From Modestobacter excelsi (lineage in GTDB: Bacteria; Actinomycetota; Actinomycetes; Mycobacteriales; Geodermatophilaceae): a stretch of DNA of 57,843 nucleotides. The DNA lies in contig NZ_SJEX01000021.1 in the NCBI RefSeq assembly GCF_005930495.1, forward strand, positions 1 through 57,843. The letters run 5' to 3'. Positions within the stretch are counted from its first letter, which is position 1. Every line of letters begins with the position of its first letter. The notes below the pieces were generated by a model. That model saw only the letters and a program-made list of their open reading frames with translations, ran no database searches and had not been told where the DNA came from. The translations under genes were made by a program, and so were the position numbers. Of this stretch, positions 34,172-41,379 are shown piece by piece.

Positions 34172-34881
34172 CAGGGCTCACGCCACCACGTCGCACCGTG
34201 AACGGTCTTCTTCAACCCGCCGATGACGGGCCAGTAGGTATTGCCCCACAGGAAGGTCTTTCCGTCGTTCGACCACGTGACGGAGTACCCCATGTCCTTG
34301 TAGACGGCGTCGGAGATGTAGATGTCCGACTCGTGCCGCAGGTCGCTCAGCTTGGCGGCCACGTTCGGCGCTGAACCGATGGACACCAGGTCGTTGTTGT
34401 TCCGCACCCCGCCGCGGACGATCATGGCCTCGCCCATGTCGATGCCGACGCCGTGGTGCATGGTCCAGTCGCTCAAGGTGGACGGCCAGCGCTTCTCGAT
34501 CTTCGGCCTGATGACCTGCTTGACCGCCCAGTTGATCGCCAGGGCAGCCTTGACGGCCTTCGTCGACTGGTCGGTGCCGATGAAGATGCCCATCACCCGG
34601 TCACCGTCGAAGCTGCGAATCTCGCCGCCGTAGTGCCTGATGAGCCGCGTCGCGGCGTTCAGGTAGGTACGGATGACCTTGGCGACCACCTCGTCCGGGG
34701 CTGTTTGCGCCAGCTTCGAGCTGCCGGCCATGTCGGCGTAGAGGTAGGTCGCATCCAGCATCACCGCACCGTTGCTGAGGGAGACGTCAGACGTCTCGGG
34801 GACCGTGCGACCTGACCGCGTGTTCCAGCTGGTCGTGATGATGTCGTCGATGGCCGACTTCACGTCGGCAGAGATCCCCAA
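34171..34881 (-). CDS. pycC: PycC-like nucleotide cyclase (Pycsar), intact copy
   Basis: 236 residues from a TTG at 34881 (GAGGGGAAACCAG upstream, matching the site of the upstream cyclase gene). The class III cyclase core has ATYLYADMAGSSKL (metal Asp about 50), GGEIRSFDGDRVMGIF (metal Asp about 94) and GVGIDMGEAMIVRGG followed by SIGSAPNVAAKLSDL. The spacing and the YLYADMAGSS start are those of the Pycsar PycC group, which make cUMP or cCMP rather than cAMP. Whether U or C is the base cannot be told here. It is coupled to the PycTM-like effector. It lies about 2.3 kb from the integrase module of a tRNA-linked island. Confidence 0.85.
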   Translation of the reverse strand: MGISADVKSAIDDIITTSWNTRSGRTVPETSDVSLSNGAVMLDATYLYADMAGSSKLAQTAPDEVVAKVIRTYLNAATRLIRHYGGEIRSFDGDRVMGIFIGTDQSTKAVKAALAINWAVKQVIRPKIEKRWPSTLSDWTMHHGVGIDMGEAMIVRGGVRNNNDLVSIGSAPNVAAKLSDLRHESDIYISDAVYKDMGYSVTWSNDGKTFLWGNTYWPVIGGLKKTVHGATWWREP

Positions 34882-35018
34882 CTGGTTTCCCCTCTGTTGA
34901 TAGCTGCCGATCAATTGGCGCCCGGCGTGCTCGGTAGGCAGGAGGTCAGACGGATCAACTGGCGGGTGCTGTGGTTGGGCTCGAGCCCGGAGCGGGGCCA
35001 GCAGGACGACGAGCAGCC

Positions 35019-35734
35019 TCAAGCGATCGACCAGTTGAAGCTGGACCGGTAGTAGCTGTGCTTGTTGCCGCCCACCTCCAATGAGTACAGACCGTCCCAC
35101 ATGTTCTTGCCACCCTTACCGATCTTCCCGGCGTCGGTGAGGCCCTTGTACGTCGCCGTGTCGATGCGGACGTGATACGGGTCTGTCCGCTGGTCGCTCA
35201 GTTTGGCGGCCAGGTTGGTGCCAGGCCGACGGACACCAGGTCGCTACCCGTCCGGCGGACGCCGCCCCGGATGATGAACGCCTCACCGCTCGAAATGCCG
35301 GTGCCGGGCTTGAGCAGCCACCCGGACTTCTGGATGCTGCCGTACCGGCTGTTGAGCTCCGGCTGGATGATGTTGAGGCAGGCCCACTTGATCTGCATCG
35401 CGGCCTTGACCGCCGTGTTGAAGCGCCCGTCGTCGATGAAGATGCCCATGACTCGGTCGCCGTCGAAGCTGCGGATGTGGCCGCCGTTCTTGCGGATGAT
35501 GCGGACGGACAGGTCGAGGTAGAGGCGCAGGACCTTGCCGACCGTCTCCTTGGGGCTGATCGCCACGAGGCCGCTGCTGTTGGCCATGTCGGCGTAGAGG
35601 TAGGTCGCCTTCAGCTTGACCGCCTCGTTGAAGCCGACGTCGGTGGAGACGGGGACGACCGTGCCATCCCTGGTCACGAAGTCTTTCTTGACGATGTCGT
35701 CCTTCGCGGCGACCAGGTCATCCTTGAACGTCAC
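35019..35734 (-). pseudogene. second PycC-like cyclase, one frameshift from intact
   Basis: A GTG at 35734 (GGGGGAAACAC upstream) starts a paralogue of the next cyclase: ATYLYADMANSSGL (first metal Asp), GGHIRSFDGDRVMGIFIDDG (second), then GTGISSGEAFIIRGGVRR and DLVSVGLAP. At about 35215-35222 one base is missing: the frame then stops 4 codons later, whereas the neighbouring frame continues NLAAKLSDQRTDPYH and on for about 65 residues to a stop at 35019. All catalytic residues lie before the break. Restored, the protein would be about 238 residues, like its neighbour. It may be a real defect, a programmed shift or a sequencing error. Confidence 0.75.
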
Positions 35735-36160
35735 GTGTTTCCCCCGCTCACTCGGCTGTCAGGCGGGGGCAGGCTAGCGGCGGCAGGTGACGGTCCTTGA
35801 CCCCTTAGCTGCCACCGCCCACAGATCGCTCAATGGACGCCATGGAGACCAGCGTGTCAGCGGCGTCGCGGAGGCTGACTGCGCCGCAGACGGCATGCTC
35901 CGCCTCCGGTCCATGGCCATGCAGGGGTCCGCAGAGTCCCATCCCTGAGTCGGGTATCCCATAGGCCGCCTTCAGGGACGCCCCTAAGGCGAGTCCGCAC
36001 GCAGACACCACCCCGACTATTGCGGAGTCGCGACACGCGAGACGCCGCCCCAGCCAACGCACTGGAGCTCATCACATCACGAGGCATCACACCTCATGCA
36101 CCTGCCGTATGCCGAATCGTGGTGACGGGTTCCAGGAGACTCCTCCGGAGCCTTGACGGC
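35735..36160. other. upstream region of the Pycsar locus
   Basis: 426 bp between the divergent cyclase and zinc-ribbon genes. It holds the promoters of both and one uncertain 85-codon frame (35805-36062, listed separately). A direct ribosome-binding site GGGGG lies at about 35741-35745. I see no clear -10/-35 pair or long palindrome. Confidence 0.4.
35805..36062 (-). CDS. possible small protein upstream of the cyclases
   Basis: 85 codons on the cyclase strand, from GTG to TAA, 70 bp upstream of the first cyclase. The sequence has a hydrophobic stretch (AIVGVVSACGLALGASL) and then a Cys/His cluster, LCGPLHGHGPEAEHAVCG, that could bind a metal. Codon third positions are moderately GC-rich, like the cyclases. 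I do not recognise it, and there is no good ribosome-binding site. It could be chance. Confidence 0.3.
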   Translation of the reverse strand: MRWLGRRLACRDSAIVGVVSACGLALGASLKAAYGIPDSGMGLCGPLHGHGPEAEHAVCGAVSLRDAADTLVSMASIERSVGGGS

Positions 36161-36646
36161 ATGGGAACCAGCGGTAGCCCCGAATATCGAGCACGCCGGC
36201 GTGAGCGCGAGCGGCAACGGCGTCAGCAATCCCAGCGGACGACTCCCGAAGCCCGCGCGGACCCGGCCGCAGCGGACGTACACGGTCGCGAGCGGAGGAC
36301 CGCGGCGACGGCGTGCGGTTGGTGCGGCGGGCCGATCAGCCCGCGGAGCCGAGGGCCGATCCCGAAGTGGTGCTCGGCTACCTGCCGGCACGGCGCCTGG
36401 GAGCAGGCCCGAGCCGCGGCCTCGGGGCTGTCCGCGGTGGAGGTCGTCGAGCGGCGCGTCGATGTCCAGGTTCCACTCGTGCCCACCCGCCGCGACTGGC
36501 CCAGACTGCTCGGCGAGCTCGTAGGCCAGCTTGACGACGGGCGGGTCCACGACCGCGACCTGCCCGCCCTGGCGCGGGCTCTCCAGCCCGTACTGGAGAG
36601 CTACAGGAGACGCGCCCACCCCACCGGCGCTCCCCACTTGCGCTGA
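36161..36646 (+). CDS. zinc-ribbon protein of integrative elements
   Basis: 161 residues from the ATG at 36161 (GGAG upstream); the open frame begins earlier but is not protein-like. After an Arg/Glu/Gln-rich N-terminus comes ACGWCGGPI and KWCSATCRHGAWEQ, four Cys (plus His) in zinc-ribbon spacing, and a helical C-terminus. Proteins of this look occur next to the excisionase and integrase of actinobacterial integrative elements. The function is unknown. It reads toward the excisionase and integrase genes and probably belongs to their module. Confidence 0.65.
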   Translation: MGTSGSPEYRARRRERERQRRQQSQRTTPEARADPAAADVHGRERRTAATACGWCGGPISPRSRGPIPKWCSATCRHGAWEQARAAASGLSAVEVVERRVDVQVPLVPTRRDWPRLLGELVGQLDDGRVHDRDLPALARALQPVLESYRRRAHPTGAPHLR

Positions 36647-36821
36647 CCGATGCTGCAGCGGCTCTGCAGTAACGAGGGGCATGTGCTCGCGTCTCCAGTC
36701 AGCAGCGGTCACCGCTCGGTGCGCGCCACGGGAGAGGAACAGGAGATGTTCGGGAGGCCGCTCCCCCACCGTCGTGCAGCAGCCTTTACGCAGCCACGCC
36801 ACTGATCCGGGAGATGTCGAC

Positions 36822-37064
36822 ATGGGTGATCCGCAGCCGCTCCGCGAAGTCATGGCGGCCGATCGGCTTCTCCTCACGCCCGAGGAGGCGGCGGAGGTCC
36901 TCCGCGTCGGCCGCACGACGGTGTACGCGCTCATGAAGAGCGGGGATCTGCGTCCCGTGCACATCGGCCGCAGCTGCCGGATCTCTCAGGCGGAGCTCGG
37001 CCGCTACGTCCGCCGGCTCGAGGCTTCTTCGTCCCGTCCACAGCCTTCGCCGGACGCTGCGTGA
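36822..37064 (+). CDS. excisionase-family HTH protein
   Basis: 80 residues from the ATG at 36822 (GGGAGATGTCGAC upstream). A MerR/excisionase-type winged helix fills most of it: RLLLTPEEAAEVLRVGRTTV, then YALMKSGDLRPVHIGRSCRI. This is the TIGR01764 domain. Next to a tyrosine integrase it most likely acts as the directionality factor (Xis), binding attachment-site arms to promote excision. The integrase start follows 74 bp later. Confidence 0.88.
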   Translation: MGDPQPLREVMAADRLLLTPEEAAEVLRVGRTTVYALMKSGDLRPVHIGRSCRISQAELGRYVRRLEASSSRPQPSPDAA

Positions 37065-37138
37065 ATCCCCAGCGAGCCTGCCCCTTACGTCAGCGCTCCG
37101 GGACACTCAGCCTCCGAACGAGCGCCAAGGGGTAGCGG

Positions 37139-38614
37139 ATGGCCGGACGCGCGTCGAACGGCGAGTCGACGATCTACAAGGGCGCCGACGGGCGCTGGCA
37201 CGGCTACGTCTCCGTCGGGTTCACGCTCGACGGCAAGGTCGACCGCCGGCACGTCAGCAGCATGAGCCGCGGCGTGGTGGTGGCGAAGGTCCGAGAGCTC
37301 GAACGCAAGCGCGACACCGGGACGGTCAGCGAGACGTCGACCCCGACAGTCGCCTGGTGGCTCGAGCACTGGCTGACGGAGATCGCCCCGCGCCGGGTGC
37401 GACAGCGGACGCTGGAGAGCTATGAGTCGGCCGTCCGCAAGCACCTGATCCCCGGCATCGGCCGGCACCGCCTCGACCGGTTGCGTCCGGAGCACCTCGA
37501 CCAGCTCTACAGCGCCCTGCTGGACGAGGGCTACTCCCCCGCCTCGGTGCTGCGGCACCACCGCATCCTGTCCCGGGCCCTCACCGTCGCCGTCCAGCGC
37601 GGCCACGTCCCCCGCAACGTCGCCGCCCTCGTCGACCCGCCCGCCCAGCGCCACAGCGACATCGCCACCGCACTCGACCTCGGCGAGGCCCGCGCCGTCC
37701 TGGAAGCGGCCGCCACCGTGCGCAACTCCGCCCGCTGGACCGTCGCGCTCGCCCTCGGCCTGCGCCAGTCCGAGGCGCTGGCGTTGCAGTGGAAGGACAT
37801 CGACCCGCTGGCCGGCACCCTGAGCGTGCGGCGCAGCATCCACCGGGTCCGCGGCGGCGGGCTGGTCTACGAGGAGCCCAAGACCCGCCGCAGCCAGCGC
37901 ACGTTGGCGCTGCCGCTGCCCCTGCTCGCCGCGCTGCAGGAGCACAAAGCCGCCCAGCTCGGCGAGCGGATGCTGGCCGGCTATGAGTGGCACGACGGGG
38001 ACCTGGTCTTCGCCCAGCCCAACGGCCGGCCGATCGACAAGAAGACCGACTACGACGACTGGACCCGTCTGCTGCAGAAGGCCGGCGTCCGCCACGTCCG
38101 CCTGCACGACGGTCGGCACACTGCGGCGACCCTGCTTCTCAGCGAGAACGTGCATCCGCGGGTGGTCATGGAGCTGCTCGGCCACAGCCAAATGCGCACG
38201 ACGATGGACATCTACAGCCACGTCATGCCGGCCATGGCCCGCGAGGCCGCCGACCGGATGGGCGCCCTGCTGCTGCCAGGTAAGGGTGGGCAAACTGCAA
38301 CCACAACTGCAACCAGAGACGACTCAGGCCGCTCCCCAGAAGGGGAACGGCCTGGTCATCGGGGTGGAGCTGAGGGGACTCGAACCCCTGACCCCCACAC
38401 TGCCAGTGTGGTGCGCTACCAGCTGCGCCACAGCCCCTTGCCGACCCGGTCTGGTGTGTCCGAGCCGTTGACAACCATACAGACCCCCGCGGCGGCGCCT
38501 GGCGAGGGGTCCTCTCCCAGGCGCCGCGTGTCGGGAGGCGGTCGCCCCTCGTGCCGAACTCCCCGTCCAGCGCCAGGTCGAGCTCCAGCACGTCCACGTG
38601 GGGCGCCTCGATGA
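37139..38614 (+). CDS. tyrosine-type site-specific integrase
   Basis: Open to 491 residues. The arm-binding N-terminus (STIYKGADGRWHGYVS), the SAM-like core-binding domain (about 65-165) and the catalytic domain are complete: Arg209 in LGLRQSEAL, His323 and Arg326 in LHDGRHTAAT, His349 in LLGHSQMRTT and Tyr359 in DIYSHVM. Homology to the family ends near residue 381 (MGALLLPG). The frame then has no stop and reads through the integrase-end hairpin, the att core and the antisense of tRNA-Ala into the chromosome, giving a tail (GTRTPDPHTASVVRYQLRHS) that is just translated tRNA complement. The true functional protein is about 380-400 residues. It drives integration at this tRNA. Confidence 0.92.
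   Translation: MAGRASNGESTIYKGADGRWHGYVSVGFTLDGKVDRRHVSSMSRGVVVAKVRELERKRDTGTVSETSTPTVAWWLEHWLTEIAPRRVRQRTLESYESAVRKHLIPGIGRHRLDRLRPEHLDQLYSALLDEGYSPASVLRHHRILSRALTVAVQRGHVPRNVAALVDPPAQRHSDIATALDLGEARAVLEAAATVRNSARWTVALALGLRQSEALALQWKDIDPLAGTLSVRRSIHRVRGGGLVYEEPKTRRSQRTLALPLPLLAALQEHKAAQLGERMLAGYEWHDGDLVFAQPNGRPIDKKTDYDDWTRLLQKAGVRHVRLHDGRHTAATLLLSENVHPRVVMELLGHSQMRTTMDIYSHVMPAMAREAADRMGALLLPGKGGQTATTTATRDDSGRSPEGERPGHRGGAEGTRTPDPHTASVVRYQLRHSPLPTRSGVSEPLTTIQTPAAAPGEGSSPRRRVSGGGRPSCRTPRPAPGRAPARPRGAPR
38325..38354 (+). terminator. hairpin between integrase and attachment site
   Basis: CAGGCCG (38325-38331) pairs with CGGCCTG (38348-38354), with an inner CCCC/GGGG pairing. The same hairpin precedes att repeats 1 (about 17949-17979) and 2 (about 20482-20513), with the inner pair changed to TCTCC/GGAGA and similar, so the pairing rather than the sequence is kept. 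It is probably the integrase transcript terminator and protects the convergent tRNA gene. Confidence 0.6.
38361..38406 (+). repeat. attachment-site repeat 3 (in the intact tRNA-Ala)
   Basis: This 46-bp copy lies within the intact tRNA-Ala(GGC), covering its 3' half from anticodon loop to acceptor end plus 4 bp. It is identical to 17985-18030 and differs at two positions from 20520-20564. It is the current right attachment site; the nearest left partner is repeat 2, giving an island of about 17.8 kb. Confidence 0.9.
38365..38437 (-). tRNA. tRNA-Ala (GGC anticodon)
   Basis: 73 nt on the minus strand. Acceptor stem GGGGCTG pairs with CAGCTCC, including the G3-U70 pair that is the alanine identity element; discriminator A at 38365. 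D arm GCGC-AGCTGGTA-GCGC, anticodon arm CCACA-CTGGCAG-TGTGG with anticodon GGC, T arm AGGGG-TTCGAGT-CCCCT. CCA is not encoded in full (ACC follows). The gene is the integration target of the adjacent integrase and remains intact because the element restores its 3' end. Confidence 0.97.
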
Positions 38615-38774
38615 CACCCAGGGCCCGGCCGTAGGTCGCCTGCGCCACCAGGGCCGTCACCTCGCACCGGGTGCCCGCGACCGTTCTTGACGGGTTCCTG
38701 ACGGGTGCTGCCGCGTACCTTGACGGCGTCTGACCCCGCCGTCCGGCCGGGGTGGCCGCCCCCGGGAGGGCACC

Positions 38775-39389
38775 GTGCTGACGACGCTGCTCGACGCCGT
38801 CGGCAGCTGGCCGGCCGCGGTCGTGCTCGCCGTCGGCGCGGCGGTGCTGTTCCTGGAGACCGGCGTCGTCCTCGGCGTCCTGCTGCCGGGCACCACGACG
38901 TTGGTGGTGCTGGGTCTGTGGTCCGCCGCAGCGGACACCGGAGCCGTGCTGCCGATCGCCGTGGCGGCGCCGGCGAGCGCCGCGGGCGCGCTGGTCGGCT
39001 GGTCGCGCGGGCACCGCCGGCAGGACGTCGCCCCCGCCGGGCACAGGCGGTTGCGGGCCCGGGTCGACCCGGTCGTCCGGCGGGCCCGGCGGTGGCTGGC
39101 CGCTCAGGGGCCGCTCGGCGCCGGCCTGCTGGTGGTGGGGGCGCACTGGGTGGCGGTCACCCGCACGCTCACCCCGCGGGTGGCCGGCGGTGCCGGGGTG
39201 CCGCTCCGCCTGGCCGGTCCGGCGATCGTCGTCAGCGCCACCGCCTGGGCCACCACCTTCGTGCTGCTCGCCCGCTCGCTCGGTGCACAGGTGGCCGGCG
39301 ACGTCGGTTGGGTGACCGCCGGCGTCCTCGTCGTCCTGGTGCTCCTGCTGGGGGTGCGGTCCTGGCTGCACCACCGCTCCGCCACCTGA
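38775..39389 (+). CDS. DedA/VTT-like membrane protein
   Basis: 204 residues from a GTG at 38775 (GGGAGGGCACC upstream). Hydrophobic segments surround FLETGVVLGVLLPGTTTLVV, the DedA (VTT domain) hallmark with an acidic residue and a GxxLPG-like turn in a re-entrant loop; RTLTPRVAGGAGVPL matches the second conserved half. DedA proteins include lipid carrier flippases (undecaprenyl phosphate or phosphatidylethanolamine). The loop between the halves is more basic than usual. First gene of the core chromosome right of the island. Confidence 0.8.
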   Translation: MLTTLLDAVGSWPAAVVLAVGAAVLFLETGVVLGVLLPGTTTLVVLGLWSAAADTGAVLPIAVAAPASAAGALVGWSRGHRRQDVAPAGHRRLRARVDPVVRRARRWLAAQGPLGAGLLVVGAHWVAVTRTLTPRVAGGAGVPLRLAGPAIVVSATAWATTFVLLARSLGAQVAGDVGWVTAGVLVVLVLLLGVRSWLHHRSAT

Positions 39390-39423
39390 CGGGGCCATGT
39401 TGGCCACCATGGCCCCGCGGATG

Positions 39424-39846
39424 TCAGGCGGAGGGCGGCGGGGTCAGCTGCGCGACCCGGACGGAGTTGCCGAACGGGTCGCGGAAGCCGAAGTCGATGC
39501 CGTAGGGCTGGACGATCGGCTCCTCGGGCAGGTCGACGCCGCGCTCCTCGAGCTCCGCGTGGGTCTTGTGCGCGTCGTCGGTGCGGAGGAACAGGTGCCC
39601 GCCGCCGGCCCCCTTGCTGACCAGGTCGCGCACCTGCTCGGCGACGTCCGGGCTGACCGAGGGCGGGGCCGGCAGCTCCAGCAGCACCGCGTGGTCGGGG
39701 TCCTCGGGCAGGGCGACGGTGAGGAAGCGCATCGGGCCGAACTGCTGGTCGACCTTGACCTCGAAGCCGAGCTTCCCGACGTAGAAGTCGAGCGCGGCGT
39801 CCTGGTCGAGCACGTAGATGGAGGTGATGGTGATGGCGTTCAACAT
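39424..39846 (-). CDS. VOC (glyoxalase/bleomycin resistance-like) protein
   Basis: 140 residues from the ATG at 39846. It has ITSIYVLDQDAALDFYVGKL at the first beta-alpha unit and FGFRDPFGNSVRVAQL at the end, with a metal-binding-type Glu in LLELPAP. This is a two-module vicinal-oxygen-chelate protein of the PhnB/glyoxalase type. It lies 10 bp downstream of an AraC-type regulator gene on the same strand, so the two are likely co-transcribed. The substrate is unknown. Confidence 0.88.
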   Translation of the reverse strand: MLNAITITSIYVLDQDAALDFYVGKLGFEVKVDQQFGPMRFLTVALPEDPDHAVLLELPAPPSVSPDVAEQVRDLVSKGAGGGHLFLRTDDAHKTHAELEERGVDLPEEPIVQPYGIDFGFRDPFGNSVRVAQLTPPPSA

Positions 39847-39856
39847 GCCCGGAACG

Positions 39857-40291
39857 CTAGGGCGGGGACGCCGCCCCGGGCTTCTCCGAAACTGCGGTGT
39901 TCGAACCGGGCCGCAACCAGCGCATGCCGAAGCAGCTGGGCACCGGGGCCAGCGGCCCGCGCCGGCGGTAGACGCTCGGCGGCTCCCCCACGACGTCGGC
40001 GAACACCCGGCTGAAGGTGCCCAGGCTGCTGAGACCCACGGCCATGCAGATGTCGGTGACGGTCCGGTCGGTGCTGCGCAGCAGGAACATGGCCCGCTCG
40101 ACCCGCCGCCGCTGCAGGTAGCGGTTGGGCGTCTCGCCGAACGTCGTCTTGAAGGTGCGGATGAAGTGCGCCTCCGACACGTGCGCGATCCGGGCCAGCG
40201 CCGGGACGTCGAGCGGCTCGGCGTAGGAGCGGTCCATCGCGTCCCGGGCACGCAGCATCCGCCGGTTGGAGTCCTCGCTCGCCCGGCTCAC
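39857..40291 (-). CDS. AraC family helix-turn-helix regulator
   Basis: 144 residues from a GTG at 40291. It consists almost only of the double HTH domain: DVPALARIAHVSEAHFIRTF, then ETPNRYLQRRRVERAMFLL, TDICMAVGLSSLGTFSRVFAD and a GEPPSVYRR end. There is no N-terminal ligand domain, so another input must control it, or it acts constitutively. It is coupled to the VOC gene. Regulator-VOC pairs of this kind occur across actinobacteria. Confidence 0.88.
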   Translation of the reverse strand: MSRASEDSNRRMLRARDAMDRSYAEPLDVPALARIAHVSEAHFIRTFKTTFGETPNRYLQRRRVERAMFLLRSTDRTVTDICMAVGLSSLGTFSRVFADVVGEPPSVYRRRGPLAPVPSCFGMRWLRPGSNTAVSEKPGAASPP

Positions 40292-40393
40292 CCGGCCATC
40301 ATCGCAAGGCCGGAGCCGTACCTCGGCATGGCTCGCGGCACCGTGCACACCTGGGCGCCGCCCCCGGCGGCGGGACCGAGCTGGACGTCGACG

Positions 40394-40452
40394 CGCCCAC
40401 CCCCGGTACCTGCACACCGAACCCGGCATGGGCTACCGCTTCCTCCCTGACC
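40394..40452 (+). pseudogene. C-terminal scrap of an OmpR/KdpE-type response regulator
   Basis: About 19 codons read HPRYLHTEPGMGYRFLPD, the invariant end of OmpR-type winged helices (KdpE ends almost identically). No more of the regulator is recognisable upstream, and the strand is opposite to its neighbours. It lies in the 250-bp gap between the AraC and M23 genes. A kdpDE locus may once have been here. Confidence 0.55.
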
Positions 40453-40484
40453 CGCGCTCCCGCGCGCGGAACTACAGACCCCGG

Positions 40485-40545
40485 CCTCCGTGCAGGAGCC
40501 CGCCGCGAGCGTGCGAGCGGTGGGAGGCACGGGGGTCCTTGCTCA
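40485..40545 (+). repeat. two-stem hairpin repeat, copy A
   Basis: Outer stem CCTCCGTGC (40485-40493) with GCACGGGGG (40527-40535); 5-nt bulge AGGAG; inner stem CCCGCCGC (40499-40506) with GCGGTGGG (40517-40524); loop GAGCGTGCGA. TCCTTGC then leads to TCA, the complement of the M23 gene's stop codon at 40543-40545. One of four copies in this window with shared design. Confidence 0.85.
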
Positions 40546-41379
40546 GAGGTCGACGCCGCGGGCGCGGAGCCAGGCCACCGGGTCGATGCGCTTGCCGTCC
40601 ATGCCGCCCGAGTGCACCTCGAAGTGCAGGTGCGGGCCGGTGGACTGGCCGCGGCTGCCCTCCAGCGCGATCGTGTCGCCGGCCTCCACGACGTCGCCCG
40701 CGTCGACGAGGATCTTCTCCATGTGCCCGTACACGGTGACGTCGCCGCTCACGCCCAGGATGTAGACGGCGTAGCCGAACCCGGTGGCGGCGCCGGCCCG
40801 CAGCACGACCCCGTCCTCGGCGGCGTACTCAGGGGTCAGCTTGGGGGCGGCCAGGTCGACGCCCCAGTGCATGGTGCCCCAGCGCATGCAGAAGCAGGTG
40901 GTCATCCGGGCGCCCTGGATCGGCATCACGGCCTTGGGGCGGGCGGCCTCGGCGGCGGCCTGCGCCGCGGCCTCGGCGGCCTCGGCCTCGGCGGCGCGCT
41001 GGGCACGGCTGGCGGCGACCTCGTCCAGCCGGGCCTTCGCCTCGACCTCGGTGATCGCCTCCTGCGGGCTCATCTCCGGCTCGAGCATCCCCTCGGCGTC
41101 CGAGCCCAGCAGCTCCGTGACCGAGAGGGGCTCCTCCGCGTCGGCCGAGGGCAGCGCCTGGGTGCCGATCACGGCGGCGGCCATGCCGCCGACCACCAGG
41201 GCGGCGAGCAGGGCAGCCGGACGGCGCCGGCCGACGGCGCTGCGGCGCGCCCGCGGAGCGGCGGTCCCGGTGGTGGCGGCCTCCGAGGTGGCAGGCTCCG
41301 GGGAGGCAGTCTCCGAGGACAGGGGCCCGACCTGTGCACCGCGGCTGCGGACGGTCGTGCCGGTGTGCCTCGAACCCAC
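40543..41379 (-). CDS. M23 family metallopeptidase
   Basis: 278 residues from a GTG at 41379 (AAGGGCAGGCACC upstream); ATGs further upstream are possible. An N-terminal basic cytoplasmic part leads to one membrane helix (ALLAALVVGGMAAAVIG), then an Ala/Glu-rich coiled coil (about 120-165) and the lysostaphin-type domain. Zinc ligands are seen in HWGVDLAAP (HxxxD) and HLHFEVH (HxH), with catalytic His in VYGHMEKI. The CFCMRWG motif before the domain may form a disulfide. It probably cleaves peptidoglycan cross-links or activates other hydrolases. Its stop abuts repeat copy A. Confidence 0.9.
   Translation of the reverse strand: MGSRHTGTTVRSRGAQVGPLSSETASPEPATSEAATTGTAAPRARRSAVGRRRPAALLAALVVGGMAAAVIGTQALPSADAEEPLSVTELLGSDAEGMLEPEMSPQEAITEVEAKARLDEVAASRAQRAAEAEAAEAAAQAAAEAARPKAVMPIQGARMTTCFCMRWGTMHWGVDLAAPKLTPEYAAEDGVVLRAGAATGFGYAVYILGVSGDVTVYGHMEKILVDAGDVVEAGDTIALEGSRGQSTGPHLHFEVHSGGMDGKRIDPVAWLRARGVDL

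Noticed and set aside
34171-35100. Longer cyclase product beginning near 35100
   Set aside because: The first 73 codons of that frame are the out-of-frame end of the upstream cyclase and the spacer; the TTG at 34881 has the matching ribosome-binding site.
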